In this document: piece by piece, positions 1 through 6,566 of the stretch
Layout of the letters: the number at the start of each line of letters is the position of its first letter
How positions within the stretch are numbered: the first letter of the stretch is position 1
Assembly: GCA_040758525.1 (NCBI GenBank)
Contig: JBFLVQ010000159.1
Location: forward strand, 1 to 15,146
Reading direction: 5' to 3'
Length of the DNA: 15,146 nucleotides
Source of the DNA: JBFLVQ01 sp040758525
GTDB lineage: Bacteria > Acidobacteriota > Blastocatellia > Chloracidobacteriales > JADJPF01
Program-made: the position numbers and the translations under genes
Notes under the pieces: generated by a model
What the model was told of the DNA's origin: nothing
What the model saw: only the letters and a program-made list of their open reading frames with translations
Databases searched by the model: none

Positions 1-431
1 TGAAAGATCGATTTAAGCTTATCTCCGAGGTGCATCTGTTGCTCTTGAAAGATGAAAAGGTTCTCCTCTTACGGCGCTTTCAAACTGGTTATGAAGATGG
101 TAATTATAGCGTTGTTGCTGGTCATATTGATGGTAATGAATCTGCGAGGGATGCGATGATTAGAGAAGCCTTCGAAGAGGCTGGCCTTGAGATCCAATCT
201 CAATCGCTGGAACTAGCTCACGTGATGCACCGTAAAGCGCAAGATGAGAGAGTATCATTTTTCTTCACCGCTAATCGCTGGAAAGGTGAGTTAAACAACA
301 AAGAGCCCCATAAATGTGATGAGCTAGACTGGTTTCCACTCAATGCATTACCAGCTAACATGGTAGGTTATGTTGCTTATGCATTAGCCTGTTTCTTAAA
401 TGGAGAACACTACTCTGAATATGGTTGGTAG
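1..431 (+). CDS. Nudix hydrolase (5' end cut by window edge)
   Basis: A Nudix-superfamily pyrophosphohydrolase of about 142 residues that would hydrolyse a nucleoside diphosphate linked to some moiety, X. The substrate cannot be told. The Nudix box is complete and matches GX5EX7REUXEEXGU: the Gly of AGHIDGNE, then REAFEEAGL. An internal GTG lies at 30, but the frame is open to the left edge and the upstream codons encode KDRFKLISEV, the usual beginning of this subfamily (KDRFKL..VHLLL). Bases 1-2 are 'tg', so an A just outside the window would give an ATG start. The N-terminal half has the typical VLLLRRF.TGYEDGNYSVVAGH segment. I see no operon partner. The next item downstream is a SnoaL-like remnant. 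Confidence in the family is high; the exact start is inferred. Confidence 0.93.
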   Translation, partial: KDRFKLISEVHLLLLKDEKVLLLRRFQTGYEDGNYSVVAGHIDGNESARDAMIREAFEEAGLEIQSQSLELAHVMHRKAQDERVSFFFTANRWKGELNNKEPHKCDELDWFPLNALPANMVGYVAYALACFLNGEHYSEYGW

Positions 432-450
432 ATTCTCAGTTAACAAAACA

Positions 451-573
451 ATGGAAATACAATCGATAGAACAAGAGTTTACTCGAAGATTTGCGAAAGC
501 TTGGAAAAAACCCTCACCAGAGCGGCTCGTTGAGTTACTTCATCCAGTTGTTTTGTTATATCAGCCAAACTAA
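451..573 (+). pseudogene. SnoaL-like (NTF2-fold) protein, N-terminal remnant
   Basis: A 40-codon open frame starts at ATG 451 and stops at TAA 571-573. It reads MEIQSIEQEFTRRFAKAW, then KKPSPERLVELLHP, then VVLLYQP. This is the usual opening of SnoaL-like / nuclear transport factor 2-like proteins (F...FA.AW..P.PERLV.LLHPDVVL.QP). Those proteins normally continue for about 80-100 more residues. Here the frame closes right after the QP motif, and downstream frames show no convincing continuation, only scattered short stretches up to about 690. The family identity is my recognition of the motif series. A truncation or decayed 3' part is the likely explanation. No function is expected. Confidence 0.6.
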
Positions 574-692
574 TACCAAATCCTTTGAGAGAGTAGCATA
601 GCAATCCGATTAGAAAGAGCCTGCCATCCAGATTGCAACGTAGTATCAAGATTATTAATCGCAATAGCCAAGGCAGGTAAAAGATGAAGTTA

Positions 693-784
693 TGCTCATA
701 CGCGTATACTTTGAAAATACTTGGTATAGCAGGTTTTTATACCAATTGGCATTCTATCATTATCAAAGTAACTGCGTATGAGCA
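693..784. repeat. Nested inverted repeat between convergent genes
   Basis: The outer arms 693-714 and 763-784 pair at 19 of 22 positions, with an uninterrupted 11-bp outer part (TGCTCATACGC / GCGTATGAGCA). Inside lies a second perfect 8-bp hairpin, 721-728 with 738-745 (TTGGTATA / TATACCAA), and a palindrome CCAATTGG at 742-749. It sits between a plus-strand remnant and the end of the minus-strand pectate lyase-like gene, so a transcription-ending role is possible, although there is no clear T-tract. A small palindromic or MITE-like element is the alternative. Only its occurrence elsewhere in the genome would decide. Confidence 0.6.
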
Positions 785-790
785 CACAAT

Positions 791-1915
791 TTAATAATTT
801 GGATAGCCACCGACTTCTTCAGGATTGTCAATAATCTGTCCTGTGCCGTTCACCACATCATTGACAATACGCTCGTCCACGCTGTCACGCTTAGGCGCTG
901 TTGCTCCAGCATGACGCAGTACCTGTTTTAAGACATCATCGGGATTGTTCTCTCCAGAGACGTGCTCAAAATTGAATGGCTCATCCACGATATTATGTTT
1001 ACCAGTCTGATGTACTAGCAACAGATTGTCCTTGGTGCCTTTTTCATTGCCTTCCATTTTGTTGTTTGCAATGTACATTCTCACATCTTCATGGCGTATA
1101 TCGAAGAAGCCATAATCCTGGGAGTCAAACCCACGCTTTACATAGTTGCGTATGTAATTGGCTTTGGCACCATGGTTTTCACTGGAAAGCCCTGGATAGC
1201 TCTTTCCGTAGTTGTAGAAGACATTATAGTGAATATCAAGACTGCCAGTGTTCAAACGAGGATTTCGGTCGCGATTGTGAGCAAAAAGATTGTGATGAAG
1301 GCTCAGCTTACCGTCTTTGGCAACGCTAAGTAGCGCGGCTTTGCTGTGTTCTCCTTCAGGATGACACGATTGGCTGAGAGCCTCCGAGAGGATGCACCAT
1401 TGCACAGTGACGTTATTGATCCCATCTGTTCCCAACAGTTCATCTATAGACCAGCTAAGTGAAAGATGATCTAAAACCACATTCTTACAGTCTTGCACAT
1501 CAAGACAATCACCATTCTTTCCAAGTTCTACACATTGGGAGACTCCCAAACGCAAACGCAGATACCGCAAGATCACCTGATCGGCAGTAACTTTGACCGG
1601 GTAATCGCGTATGCAGACGCCCAGGCTAGGAGCTGAAGAGCCATCTATGGTAACGTGACCATTGGTAATTTTGAGAAGTTTTTTAAGACGAATCTCGCCA
1701 TGGACATCGAAAACGATAATCCGTTTTCCTGATGCTTCGATGAAAGATCGCAAGCTTCCAGGGATTGGCGTTTCCCCGCTGTAGTCTTCCAGTGTGGTTA
1801 CACGGCAGACTGTTTTATCTTTATCTTTCTTGTCATATTGGTTTCCCCCTTCAGTATCCTTTCCTTCTCCTTGAGGATCAAAGGGTTCAAGCTCGTCTAG
1901 AATATGTTTTGCCAT
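791..1915 (-). CDS. Pectate lyase-like protein (PL1 right-handed beta-helix)
   Basis: A 374-residue protein of the polysaccharide lyase family 1 / pectate lyase type, which cleaves polygalacturonate by calcium-dependent beta-elimination. Residues 1-35 are charged and hydrophilic, with no signal peptide or membrane segment. The beta-helix part starts around residue 38 and shows the family's sequence of turns: ITNGHVTIDGSSAPSLG (83-99), NGDCLDVQDCKNVVLDH (134-150) followed by LSLSWSIDE, LSLHHNLFAHNRDRNPRL (204-221, with the HN...R.PR arginine region), and a C-terminal DSVDERIVNDVVNGTGQII (344-362) typical of bacterial pectate lyase homologues. The start is ATG 1915-1913, preceded by GGGAG (1929-1925) at 9 nt. 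The lack of an export signal is odd for an enzyme acting on plant polymer. It may be exported by another route or act on another polyuronate. It appears monocistronic. Confidence 0.88.
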   Translation of the reverse strand: MAKHILDELEPFDPQGEGKDTEGGNQYDKKDKDKTVCRVTTLEDYSGETPIPGSLRSFIEASGKRIIVFDVHGEIRLKKLLKITNGHVTIDGSSAPSLGVCIRDYPVKVTADQVILRYLRLRLGVSQCVELGKNGDCLDVQDCKNVVLDHLSLSWSIDELLGTDGINNVTVQWCILSEALSQSCHPEGEHSKAALLSVAKDGKLSLHHNLFAHNRDRNPRLNTGSLDIHYNVFYNYGKSYPGLSSENHGAKANYIRNYVKRGFDSQDYGFFDIRHEDVRMYIANNKMEGNEKGTKDNLLLVHQTGKHNIVDEPFNFEHVSGENNPDDVLKQVLRHAGATAPKRDSVDERIVNDVVNGTGQIIDNPEEVGGYPNY

Positions 1916-2092
1916 AAATATTTTCTCCCTTCAGTGTAAACTTAAAAATCTGACAAAGTTTGAGCATAGCAGTAAATCTGTATGCAGAAGAAAATAGACA
2001 ATTGTAGTTACTATGTCACGGGTACAAATGGTGTCGGTTTTTATTCTTTCTTGGGCAGAACGGTTTTGAAAACAGAAGGGTTATAGGATATT

Positions 2093-2154
2093 TTCCGCCA
2101 CTTTATCGTTCAATTCCGCCACTTTGTCGTTCAATTCCGCCACTTTTGTACACA
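2093..2154. mobile_element. 21-bp tandem repeats, probable solo IS21-family end
   Basis: Two full 21-bp units (2093-2113 and 2114-2134, TTCCGCCACTTTRTCGTTCAA, differing at one base) are followed by a third partial unit (2135-2146). The block ends ...TTGTACACA at 2154. Read on the minus strand it begins TGTGTACAAAAGTGGCGGAA, then GTGGCGGAA again at 21-bp spacing. IS21-family elements start with 5'-TG and carry several roughly 20-bp repeats at their ends, which bind the transposase. No istA or istB gene is present in the window, so this would be a leftover single end. The repeats are seen directly; the IS21 assignment is inference from end architecture. Confidence 0.5.
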
Positions 2155-2261
2155 TTTAATAAAGAACCACAAAGGGAAGGGGGTAGCCTTATCCTTGATC
2201 AGATTTGAGATAATATTGAGGAGATAAATAAGTCAGGTCAATAGCTGGTAAGTTAGAGATC

Positions 2262-2550
2262 ATGATCAAGATTAATGAGTTTCCTGCTGATGCTAAAACA
2301 GTGGCAAACGGCTGGAAGGAATTTACCATCGATATAGGTGGGCGAGAGATTACGGTTACAGTCAGGCCCAAGATGTTTAACAAGCTGGAACAAGCCCATC
2401 AACAATATCCCTCATGGGTAGGCTATTACTGGCAAAATTGGGAAGGCAACAGAGAAAAGATTCGTGCTGGATGAGCCGAGCATACAGGTGTTTGAGCGCA
2501 AGCCCAAAACTGCTGAGATAGAAGCAACGAGCGAAAATGCTACTGCTTAG
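2262..2550 (+). pseudogene. FinO-like small protein, frameshifted
   Basis: ATG 2262 opens a frame reading MIKINEFPADAKTVANGWKE, then FTIDIGGREITVTVRPKMFN, then KLEQAHQQYPSWV, after which it drifts and stops at 2472-2474. Shifting frame at about 2418-2422 restores a convincing continuation: ITGKIGKATEKRFVLDEPSI, then QVFERKPKTAEIEATSENATA, ending at TAG 2548-2550. The two halves together give a protein of about 95 residues. It resembles small proteins annotated in cyanobacteria as fertility inhibition (FinO-like), which I recall as having the pattern KVRPK.FKKLE.A...YP.WVAAI.GK.G followed by GFVL..P.IQVFE.KPK. The lesion is one extra base (or two missing) around GTAGGCTATT. It could be a true pseudogene or a sequencing error. 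The family name is from memory and the function is not established. Confidence 0.65.
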
Positions 2551-2665
2551 TATTACGCAGCACAACTCAGTTTGTATTAATGGAGAGATTATAGCAGAGT
2601 GTTAGGGGATTAACCTGAACCCACAGGAAAGAAGTTTCAAGCCTAGCCATATACAAAGCCAAGAT

Positions 2666-2719
2666 AAACTCTTTTGGCAACCATTGGTCTGCTAAATAGT
2701 AAATCAATGGTTAGAGTTT
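2666..2719. repeat. Bulged hairpin between convergent genes
   Basis: Arms AAACTCT (2666-2672) and AACCATTG (2679-2686) pair perfectly with CAATGGTTAGAGTTT (2705-2719). This gives 15 bp with a 6-nt bulge on the left arm (2673-2678) and an 18-nt loop. It lies between the 3' end of the FinO-like remnant and the 3' end of the minus-strand retropepsin-like gene. A role as a transcription barrier or RNA-stabilising structure is possible. There is no T-tract on either side, so a classical terminator is not supported. The rest of 2551-2825 shows nothing I recognise. Confidence 0.4.
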
Positions 2720-2825
2720 AACTACACCAATGCAAAAGGCTTTTAGACTTCGTTCTCCTTATCTACAGATTCAGGTTTTAATCAAACTGCAAATGTTGTT
2801 ACAGCTTTGCTACTTTTGTTAGGTT

Positions 2826-3878
2826 TTATCGATAGTTCATAACTGTTGCATTAGGGAGTTCAACTCCAAAGAAACTCAGTATAAGACGAGCTATGCTTAG
2901 GAGAAATTGTAAATACTGACCCAGAGGTGTTGTGATAGTCAGTGTTCCTTGGCCACCATTCATCTGCAAAGTGAAACTACCCCCTAAAACATCTGCGCCG
3001 AGCAGACCCACTACTCCTGGTCGCAAATTGACATTACCTATTACAAAGGGGCGAGTACCAAGACCAGGTATTCCCACTGGAGTTATGGGGGCCAAAACTC
3101 CTCCACCTATTCCACGAATCGGAACCATGGCAGGAATAAATGGAGCAGGTCCTATTTGTAATGGCAGCAAGCCCATATTTAGTGCTTGTTGTGTAGTAAG
3201 CAAGCTGACTGAGGCACCAGTGTCTAGGAGAAAGATTCTTGTAACTGTTGCTCCAGTACCATCAATAATGCGTATTGCTACGAAATACTGATTGCCTATT
3301 TTCCTTACTGGATATGTGACTGTGAAAGGTGGCGGCAACTGCTGCTGCACAAACAATCCTCCACCTCTAACCCGACTAGTTGAGCCATTGAAAACCCCGG
3401 TAAAGGTTGTGTCAGTGAGTGAAACATCAGTGAATTGACCGAGAAAATCTGCTCCCAGAATGCCCTCCATCTCAGGATTACTAGCATACTCGCTTACCAA
3501 GCTTAGGTCATCAACAGTGGCTAACTGAAACCCGAATGTATTATCACCAGAGGCAAGGGTAGCGCCATACAACTGCGATTGTAGAGTTGGACCGAGGCTA
3601 GGGATAATTTGCTCACCGGTAGCGACTAACCCTAACATTGAAGCAACTCCAGCATCGATTAGTGAATAGGATCTGCTCGTATCAATTAAAAACGTAAGTG
3701 GCACATCATTGATAGGAAGATCGACCATCAACTGACTCATAGCGATTGGCTGAGCCAAGACTAGATCATCGGTTTGGTCTTCAATATCCTGTGCGATAGA
3801 ATTATGTGGCCATACAAGCGCACCTAGACCGGCGAGCAGGGTGGCCGATGCAAACTGTCTTCTTGAAAGGCTTATCAT
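2826..3878 (-). CDS. Tat-exported double-domain retropepsin-like aspartic protease
   Basis: A 350-residue protein with an N-terminal twin-arginine signal (SRRQFASATLLAGLGAL, residues 5-21; likely cleavage near IAQ at 30) and two homologous retropepsin-like lobes. Lobe 1 has FLIDTSRSYSLID (64-75, Asp66, DTS instead of DTG) and the flap-side motif GILGADFLG (139-147). Lobe 2 has FLLDTGASVSLL (216-227, Asp219, canonical DTG) and GLLGADVLG (291-299). In aspartic proteases the two Asp residues must come together, either in one two-lobed chain or in a homodimer. Both are kept here, so a single chain could form an active pepsin-like site. Residues 321-340 form a hydrophobic C-terminal stretch. The start at 3878 has a strong AGGAG Shine-Dalgarno 7 nt upstream. 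Export through Tat suggests a folded, periplasmic or extracytoplasmic protein. Activity is inferred, not shown; gamma-type Ala/Ser changes near Asp66 could make lobe 1 structural. Confidence 0.8.
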   Translation of the reverse strand: MISLSRRQFASATLLAGLGALVWPHNSIAQDIEDQTDDLVLAQPIAMSQLMVDLPINDVPLTFLIDTSRSYSLIDAGVASMLGLVATGEQIIPSLGPTLQSQLYGATLASGDNTFGFQLATVDDLSLVSEYASNPEMEGILGADFLGQFTDVSLTDTTFTGVFNGSTSRVRGGGLFVQQQLPPPFTVTYPVRKIGNQYFVAIRIIDGTGATVTRIFLLDTGASVSLLTTQQALNMGLLPLQIGPAPFIPAMVPIRGIGGGVLAPITPVGIPGLGTRPFVIGNVNLRPGVVGLLGADVLGGSFTLQMNGGQGTLTITTPLGQYLQFLLSIARLILSFFGVELPNATVMNYR

Positions 3879-3916
3879 AATTTCTCCTTACAATGCCGTG
3901 TTCAACAACGGCGGAT

Positions 3917-4083
3917 TTAGGACAACAAACCTCTAATGGCGTCGCAATCAACACAACTTATACCGATGTTGAGCGTTACCTGAACAGAACGTGGGATGGG
4001 GTAGAAATTGAGATCCTCTTTGCGACGATCAATACCCATGTCACTAGAATACTGCTTGCCATTCTCTTGCTTATTTTGCTCAT
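3917..4083 (-). pseudogene. Small gene upstream of the protease, frameshifted
   Basis: On the minus strand a near-perfect Shine-Dalgarno AAAGGAGG (4097-4090) precedes ATG 4083 by 6 nt. The ATG frame runs only 35 codons. Adding one A to the AAAA run right after codon 3 switches into a frame that reads MSKNKQENGKQYSSDMGIDR, then RKEDLNFYPIPRSVQVTLNI, then GISCVDCDAIRGLLS, and stops at TAA 3919-3917. The total is about 55 residues. The end lies 38 nt before the protease start, so the two would form a same-strand unit. I do not recognise the family. The strong ribosome site joined to a coding-looking alternative frame is the evidence. A 76-residue frame on the plus strand over the same bases has no ribosome site and is treated as a shadow. 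Confidence 0.4.
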
Positions 4084-4223
4084 TAACAGCCTCCTTTGTG
4101 AATTGGTGCTATCACTCATCTAAATAGCGATAAACCAATATTGGAACTGGTGACACAGATAGTAAGCGCGATAATGAACTACCAGTTCAAGATAGATCTT
4201 CGTCTTCTATAAGGCGTTAAAAG

Positions 4224-4446
4224 ATGGAAAAGTGGCTCAAGGAATTGCCGGATTTTTACAAGTTAAATGTAGGAGAGTCGGACGTCACTATTAGCGAGAT
4301 ATATGGAAAGTTGCAAAGGATAACAGCAGAAAGGAAATTTTACTGGTCACTATATAATTCTTCCATATCTTGTATTACTTGAAGCAGATAACTTGTCAAT
4401 AGTCTCTCCTATCATTGAGAGTCTTGCATTTCTCACAGAGAAGTAA
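4224..4446 (+). pseudogene. Unknown small protein gene, probably frameshifted
   Basis: ATG 4224, with AAGG at 4211-4214, opens 52 codons (MEKWLKELPDFYKLNVGESD, then VTISEIYGKLQRITAE...) ending at TGA 4380-4382. At the GAAAGG run near 4330 a one-base loss would switch into another frame. That frame reads GNFTGHYIILPYLVLLEADN, then LSIVSPIIESLAFLTEK, to TAA 4444-4446. Both halves look protein-like, with an acidic/aromatic first part and a hydrophobic second part, and the joined product would be about 73 residues. I do not recognise a family. The 52-codon version may also be a genuine tiny gene. Confidence is low because the region is AT-rich and chance frames of this size are common. Confidence 0.3.
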
Positions 4447-4652
4447 ACCGCGCTAGTCCAACACCCTCAAGCGTCACCAATGAGAAAGTTCTAATCAATA
4501 GCAAACGATATTAAGTGATAGTTTGTACCTTGATAGATAAGAAACGGGATATAACATACAATGGATGAGAGGATATTGTTGATTAATAAGTGAAAATATC
4601 CATAGGGCTGGGTAATGATACTTGATGAAGCTAGGAAATGTTGAGTAACTTG

Positions 4653-4802
4653 TTATATTGCCTTAGCCTTCCAAGTTCCCGAATCTCCTGTGTTGCTGAA
4701 GCATACTCCGCGAGTTAAATTGCTACCTCCAGGATTCAAATCGGCAGCATAGTGCCCAACAAGGTTTCTAGAGAAGACTTGGTCAGGGTTCTGTACAACA
4801 AC
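4653..4802 (-). pseudogene. C-terminal remnant of an unknown, probably secreted protein
   Basis: A minus-strand frame of 49 codons ends at TAA 4655-4653 and has no start codon. A stop lies directly upstream at 4805-4803. It encodes VVVQNPDQVFSRNLVGHYAA, then DLNPGGSNLTRGVCFSNTGD, then SGTWKAKAI. The Gly/Asn/Ser/Thr-rich, beta-strand-like composition resembles C-terminal ends of secreted proteins in this window (compare 7917-8615), although I cannot align them convincingly. About 100 nt further upstream on the same strand is ATGAAGAAAAGCTTG (4924-4910). This looks like the start of a signal peptide but is closed after seven codons. A decayed small secreted protein gene is the likeliest reading. 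Confidence 0.35.
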
Positions 4803-4805
4803 CTA

Positions 4806-5245
4806 TCTGATCACTGCAGATCTATTATATTTGTAATAGAACGCCGATAAATTCAGATAGACAACTTGACAGATTTTGAATATAGAGATACTTTAGTAAA
4901 CCAAGCTTTTCTTCATCTTAGTGCTTTCGGAATTCAGCCACCCGAAAGAGAACACTAGATTAGGCTGATAAGGATGAACAGATGCCGAATCTTCTCTAAT
5001 ACTCTCTCGTTAAAAACCTCTGCACTATTAACTATAGTTCTCAACATTCGCTATCATTTTCACATAAAATCACCATAGCCATATCAACAGTTATCTGAGT
5101 CTGATCTTCAAATCGTGATACGTTTCAATAGTATAAACTCCATTGTGTTTGGAGTTTTACTAGAGATCGGTTTTTTAACAACTCTTAACCGGTGAGGGAC
5201 TGGTAGCAAGAATAGCTGTCTCTAATCGATTATAGTTCTTACCAT
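4806..5245. other. Gene-free stretch
   Basis: About 440 bases rich in stop codons in all frames. Apart from the possible decayed start at 4924 (minus strand) and the hairpin at 5135-5157, I see no coding frame, RNA gene or repeat. No convincing promoter for the methyltransferase gene that follows could be picked out. Confidence 0.4.
5135..5157. terminator. Short hairpin, possible bidirectional terminator
   Basis: A perfect 8-bp stem AAACTCCA (5135-5142) / TGGAGTTT (5150-5157) with a 7-nt loop, followed on the plus strand by TAC after the TTT of the stem. A short A/T run on both sides would give weak U-tracts in either direction. It lies about 90 bases upstream of the methyltransferase gene, so it could insulate that gene from upstream transcription. 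No transcript is known here. Confidence 0.3.
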
Positions 5246-6094
5246 TTGATTCAATTTAAGAAAATGCGTGATGAGATTGCAGTTAATTTTCGTCAGTTAG
5301 AAGTTGCTCCCACTTTAGCGAAAACTAAGAGGCTTCAGTGTGAACGTCGTTATCGCGACAATAATGGACTATTCTTTGTTGAAGGTATACGTAACTTTAT
5401 AGCGGCAGTTGATCATGGTTTTACAATCGATACGCTACTTTATAGTGAAAGACTACTTATATCCTCAATTGCTAGAAAACTGGTTCGTAGGTTGAAAAGA
5501 GCAGGGGTTCCCTTTGCGCGTGTTTCTCCAGAGCAGTTTCGAATTATCTCCCAAACTGAACGCGCATCTGGTGTGGCCGCAATCGTGCGCCAGAGAGTTC
5601 AGAGACTTGATCAGATAAAACCTAGTGAACACATCTGCTGGACTGTGCTTAGCAATATCCGCTCGTTGGGAAATCTAGGAACACTATTACGAACATCTGC
5701 GGCTATTGGCGCTTCCGGGTTCATCCTGATTGGAGATAGTATAGATCCTTTCGATCCAAAAGTTGTTAGGGCAACCATGGGAGCTATATTCAAGCAGGGC
5801 ATAATACGGACCACTGCTAAGCAGTTCCACCGCTGGATACAGTTACATAATCTACAGGTTATTGGTGCCTCTCCGGCTGGCCTTGTCGATTATGATCAAG
5901 TTCGTTATACCCCCCCTACAATATTAATTCTTGGCAATGAACGATCCGGGTTAACTCAAGACCAGCAATTAATCTGTCAACAGATCGTTCGTATTCCAAT
6001 GATAGCAGGTATGGACTCGTTAAATGTTTCTGTAGCCGGCAGCTTACTTTTATATGAAGTGTTTCGATCATTACCTAACAATATACGAAGCTAG
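5246..6094 (+). CDS. TrmH/SpoU-family RNA 2'-O-methyltransferase
   Basis: A SPOUT-class enzyme that transfers a methyl group from S-adenosylmethionine to the 2'-OH of a ribose in rRNA or tRNA. The frame gives 282 residues from TTG 5246. An ATG at 5264 gives 276 and is the more natural start, though neither has a clear Shine-Dalgarno. The N-terminal RNA-binding part (about 20-120) carries the typical GLFFVEGIRNF (41-51). The knotted C-terminal domain shows motif 1 SNIRSLGNLGTLLRTSAAIG (136-155), motif 2 FDPKVVRATMGAIF (169-182), and the SAM-site motifs LGNERSGL (229-236) and IPMIAGMDSLNVSVAGSLLL (250-269). Motif 1 normally begins N..DP.N.G; here the DP is RS (139-140), while the Asn143 and Arg149 positions are kept. 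It is followed 5 nt later by a 48-codon gene. The specific RNA target cannot be told. Confidence 0.9.
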   Translation: MIQFKKMRDEIAVNFRQLEVAPTLAKTKRLQCERRYRDNNGLFFVEGIRNFIAAVDHGFTIDTLLYSERLLISSIARKLVRRLKRAGVPFARVSPEQFRIISQTERASGVAAIVRQRVQRLDQIKPSEHICWTVLSNIRSLGNLGTLLRTSAAIGASGFILIGDSIDPFDPKVVRATMGAIFKQGIIRTTAKQFHRWIQLHNLQVIGASPAGLVDYDQVRYTPPTILILGNERSGLTQDQQLICQQIVRIPMIAGMDSLNVSVAGSLLLYEVFRSLPNNIRS

Positions 6095-6099
6095 TGATA

Positions 6100-6246
6100 A
6101 TGGCAAAAAGAAAAAAGGTTATCCAGCGGCGTGAAATTGAGATGCGATTTGATGCTCAAGGCAACGTACTGGAATGGGTAAGATACCACGATCAACTTGT
6201 TGCGCAAGAATTACTGCTCTGTGCCAATAAGAAAGAGTTGATCTAG
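6100..6246 (+). CDS. Small basic protein of unknown function
   Basis: A 48-codon gene, ATG 6100 to TAG 6244-6246, starts 5 nt after the methyltransferase stop and ends inside a terminator stem, which fixes it as the last gene of a short transcription unit. The product reads MAKRKKVIQRREIEMRFDAQ, then GNVLEWVRYHDQLVAQELLL, then CANKKELI. A basic N-terminus (6 Lys/Arg in the first 11) is followed by an amphipathic segment with a DAQGNV turn. I recognise no family. Close spacing suggests translational coupling and possibly a role linked to RNA or ribosomes, which is inference only. Confidence 0.6.
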   Translation: MAKRKKVIQRREIEMRFDAQGNVLEWVRYHDQLVAQELLLCANKKELI

Positions 6247-6273
6247 GTTTTACAACCTAAATCAGCTCTTTTT
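6232..6273 (+). terminator. Strong rho-independent terminator overlapping a stop codon
   Basis: Left arm 6232-6249 and right arm 6254-6271 pair over 18 positions with one G-U and one mismatch, closed by a 4-nt loop (TTAC). The stem base runs into a T-tract (6269-6273). The TAG stop of the 48-codon gene (6244-6246) is inside the left arm, so a ribosome finishing that gene would block the hairpin. Confidence 0.85.
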
Positions 6274-6285
6274 AGCATAGACAAG

Positions 6286-6564
6286 CTAACGAACGCCTGT
6301 TGGAGTATTAAACTGACCACTACCGCTACCGAAAGGACCAACTATCACGGCTGTACCGCCAGTAGCTGGTTTTCTCTGTACACGATTGCTTAGTGTGTCA
6401 CCGATGAAGACATTACCAGTAGAAGATACTGTCACACCTTCAGCACCGTTGACAGTGTCTACCGCTGTTCCTGGCGACATAAACACTGTCCAGCCGGTAG
6501 ATAAACCAGTAGAGTTTACTTGAACGAGACGGTCTTTAGCGCGCAGCGCTTTTGCCCCAGCATC
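6286..6564 (-). pseudogene. NHL-repeat protein, internal remnant
   Basis: An open minus-strand frame without a natural start, ending TAG at 6288-6286. It reads DAGAKALRAKDRLVQVNSTG and, after a short gap, TVNGAEGVTVSSTGNVFIGD, then TLSNRVQR, and ends FGSGSGQFNTPTGVR. GVTVSSTGNVFIGDTLSNRVQ and GSGSGQFNTPTGV are consecutive NHL beta-propeller repeat halves. The first GTG/ATG in frame is at 6486/6480, but repeat sequence continues upstream of it to where it meets the stop of the DUF2059 gene. The piece therefore seems cut at both ends from a larger secreted NHL-repeat protein. No ribosome site is present. Confidence 0.65.
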
Positions 6565-6566
6565 AA

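Noticed and set aside
976..1333. Two plus-strand open frames (117 and 80 residues)
   Set aside because: They lie antisense inside the pectate lyase-like gene and have Cys/His-rich, low-quality sequence and no ribosome site.
2093..2154. CRISPR array
   Set aside because: Unit length 21 bp with no spacers between repeats; the repeats are directly adjacent, unlike a CRISPR.
2932..3291. 119-residue plus-strand frame
   Set aside because: Antisense to the retropepsin-like gene; proline-rich sequence reflects the Gly-rich minus-strand codons.
3893..4123. 76-residue plus-strand frame with a hydrophobic C-terminus
   Set aside because: No ribosome site, starts inside the protease leader, and the opposite strand has a perfect ribosome site and better coding sequence.
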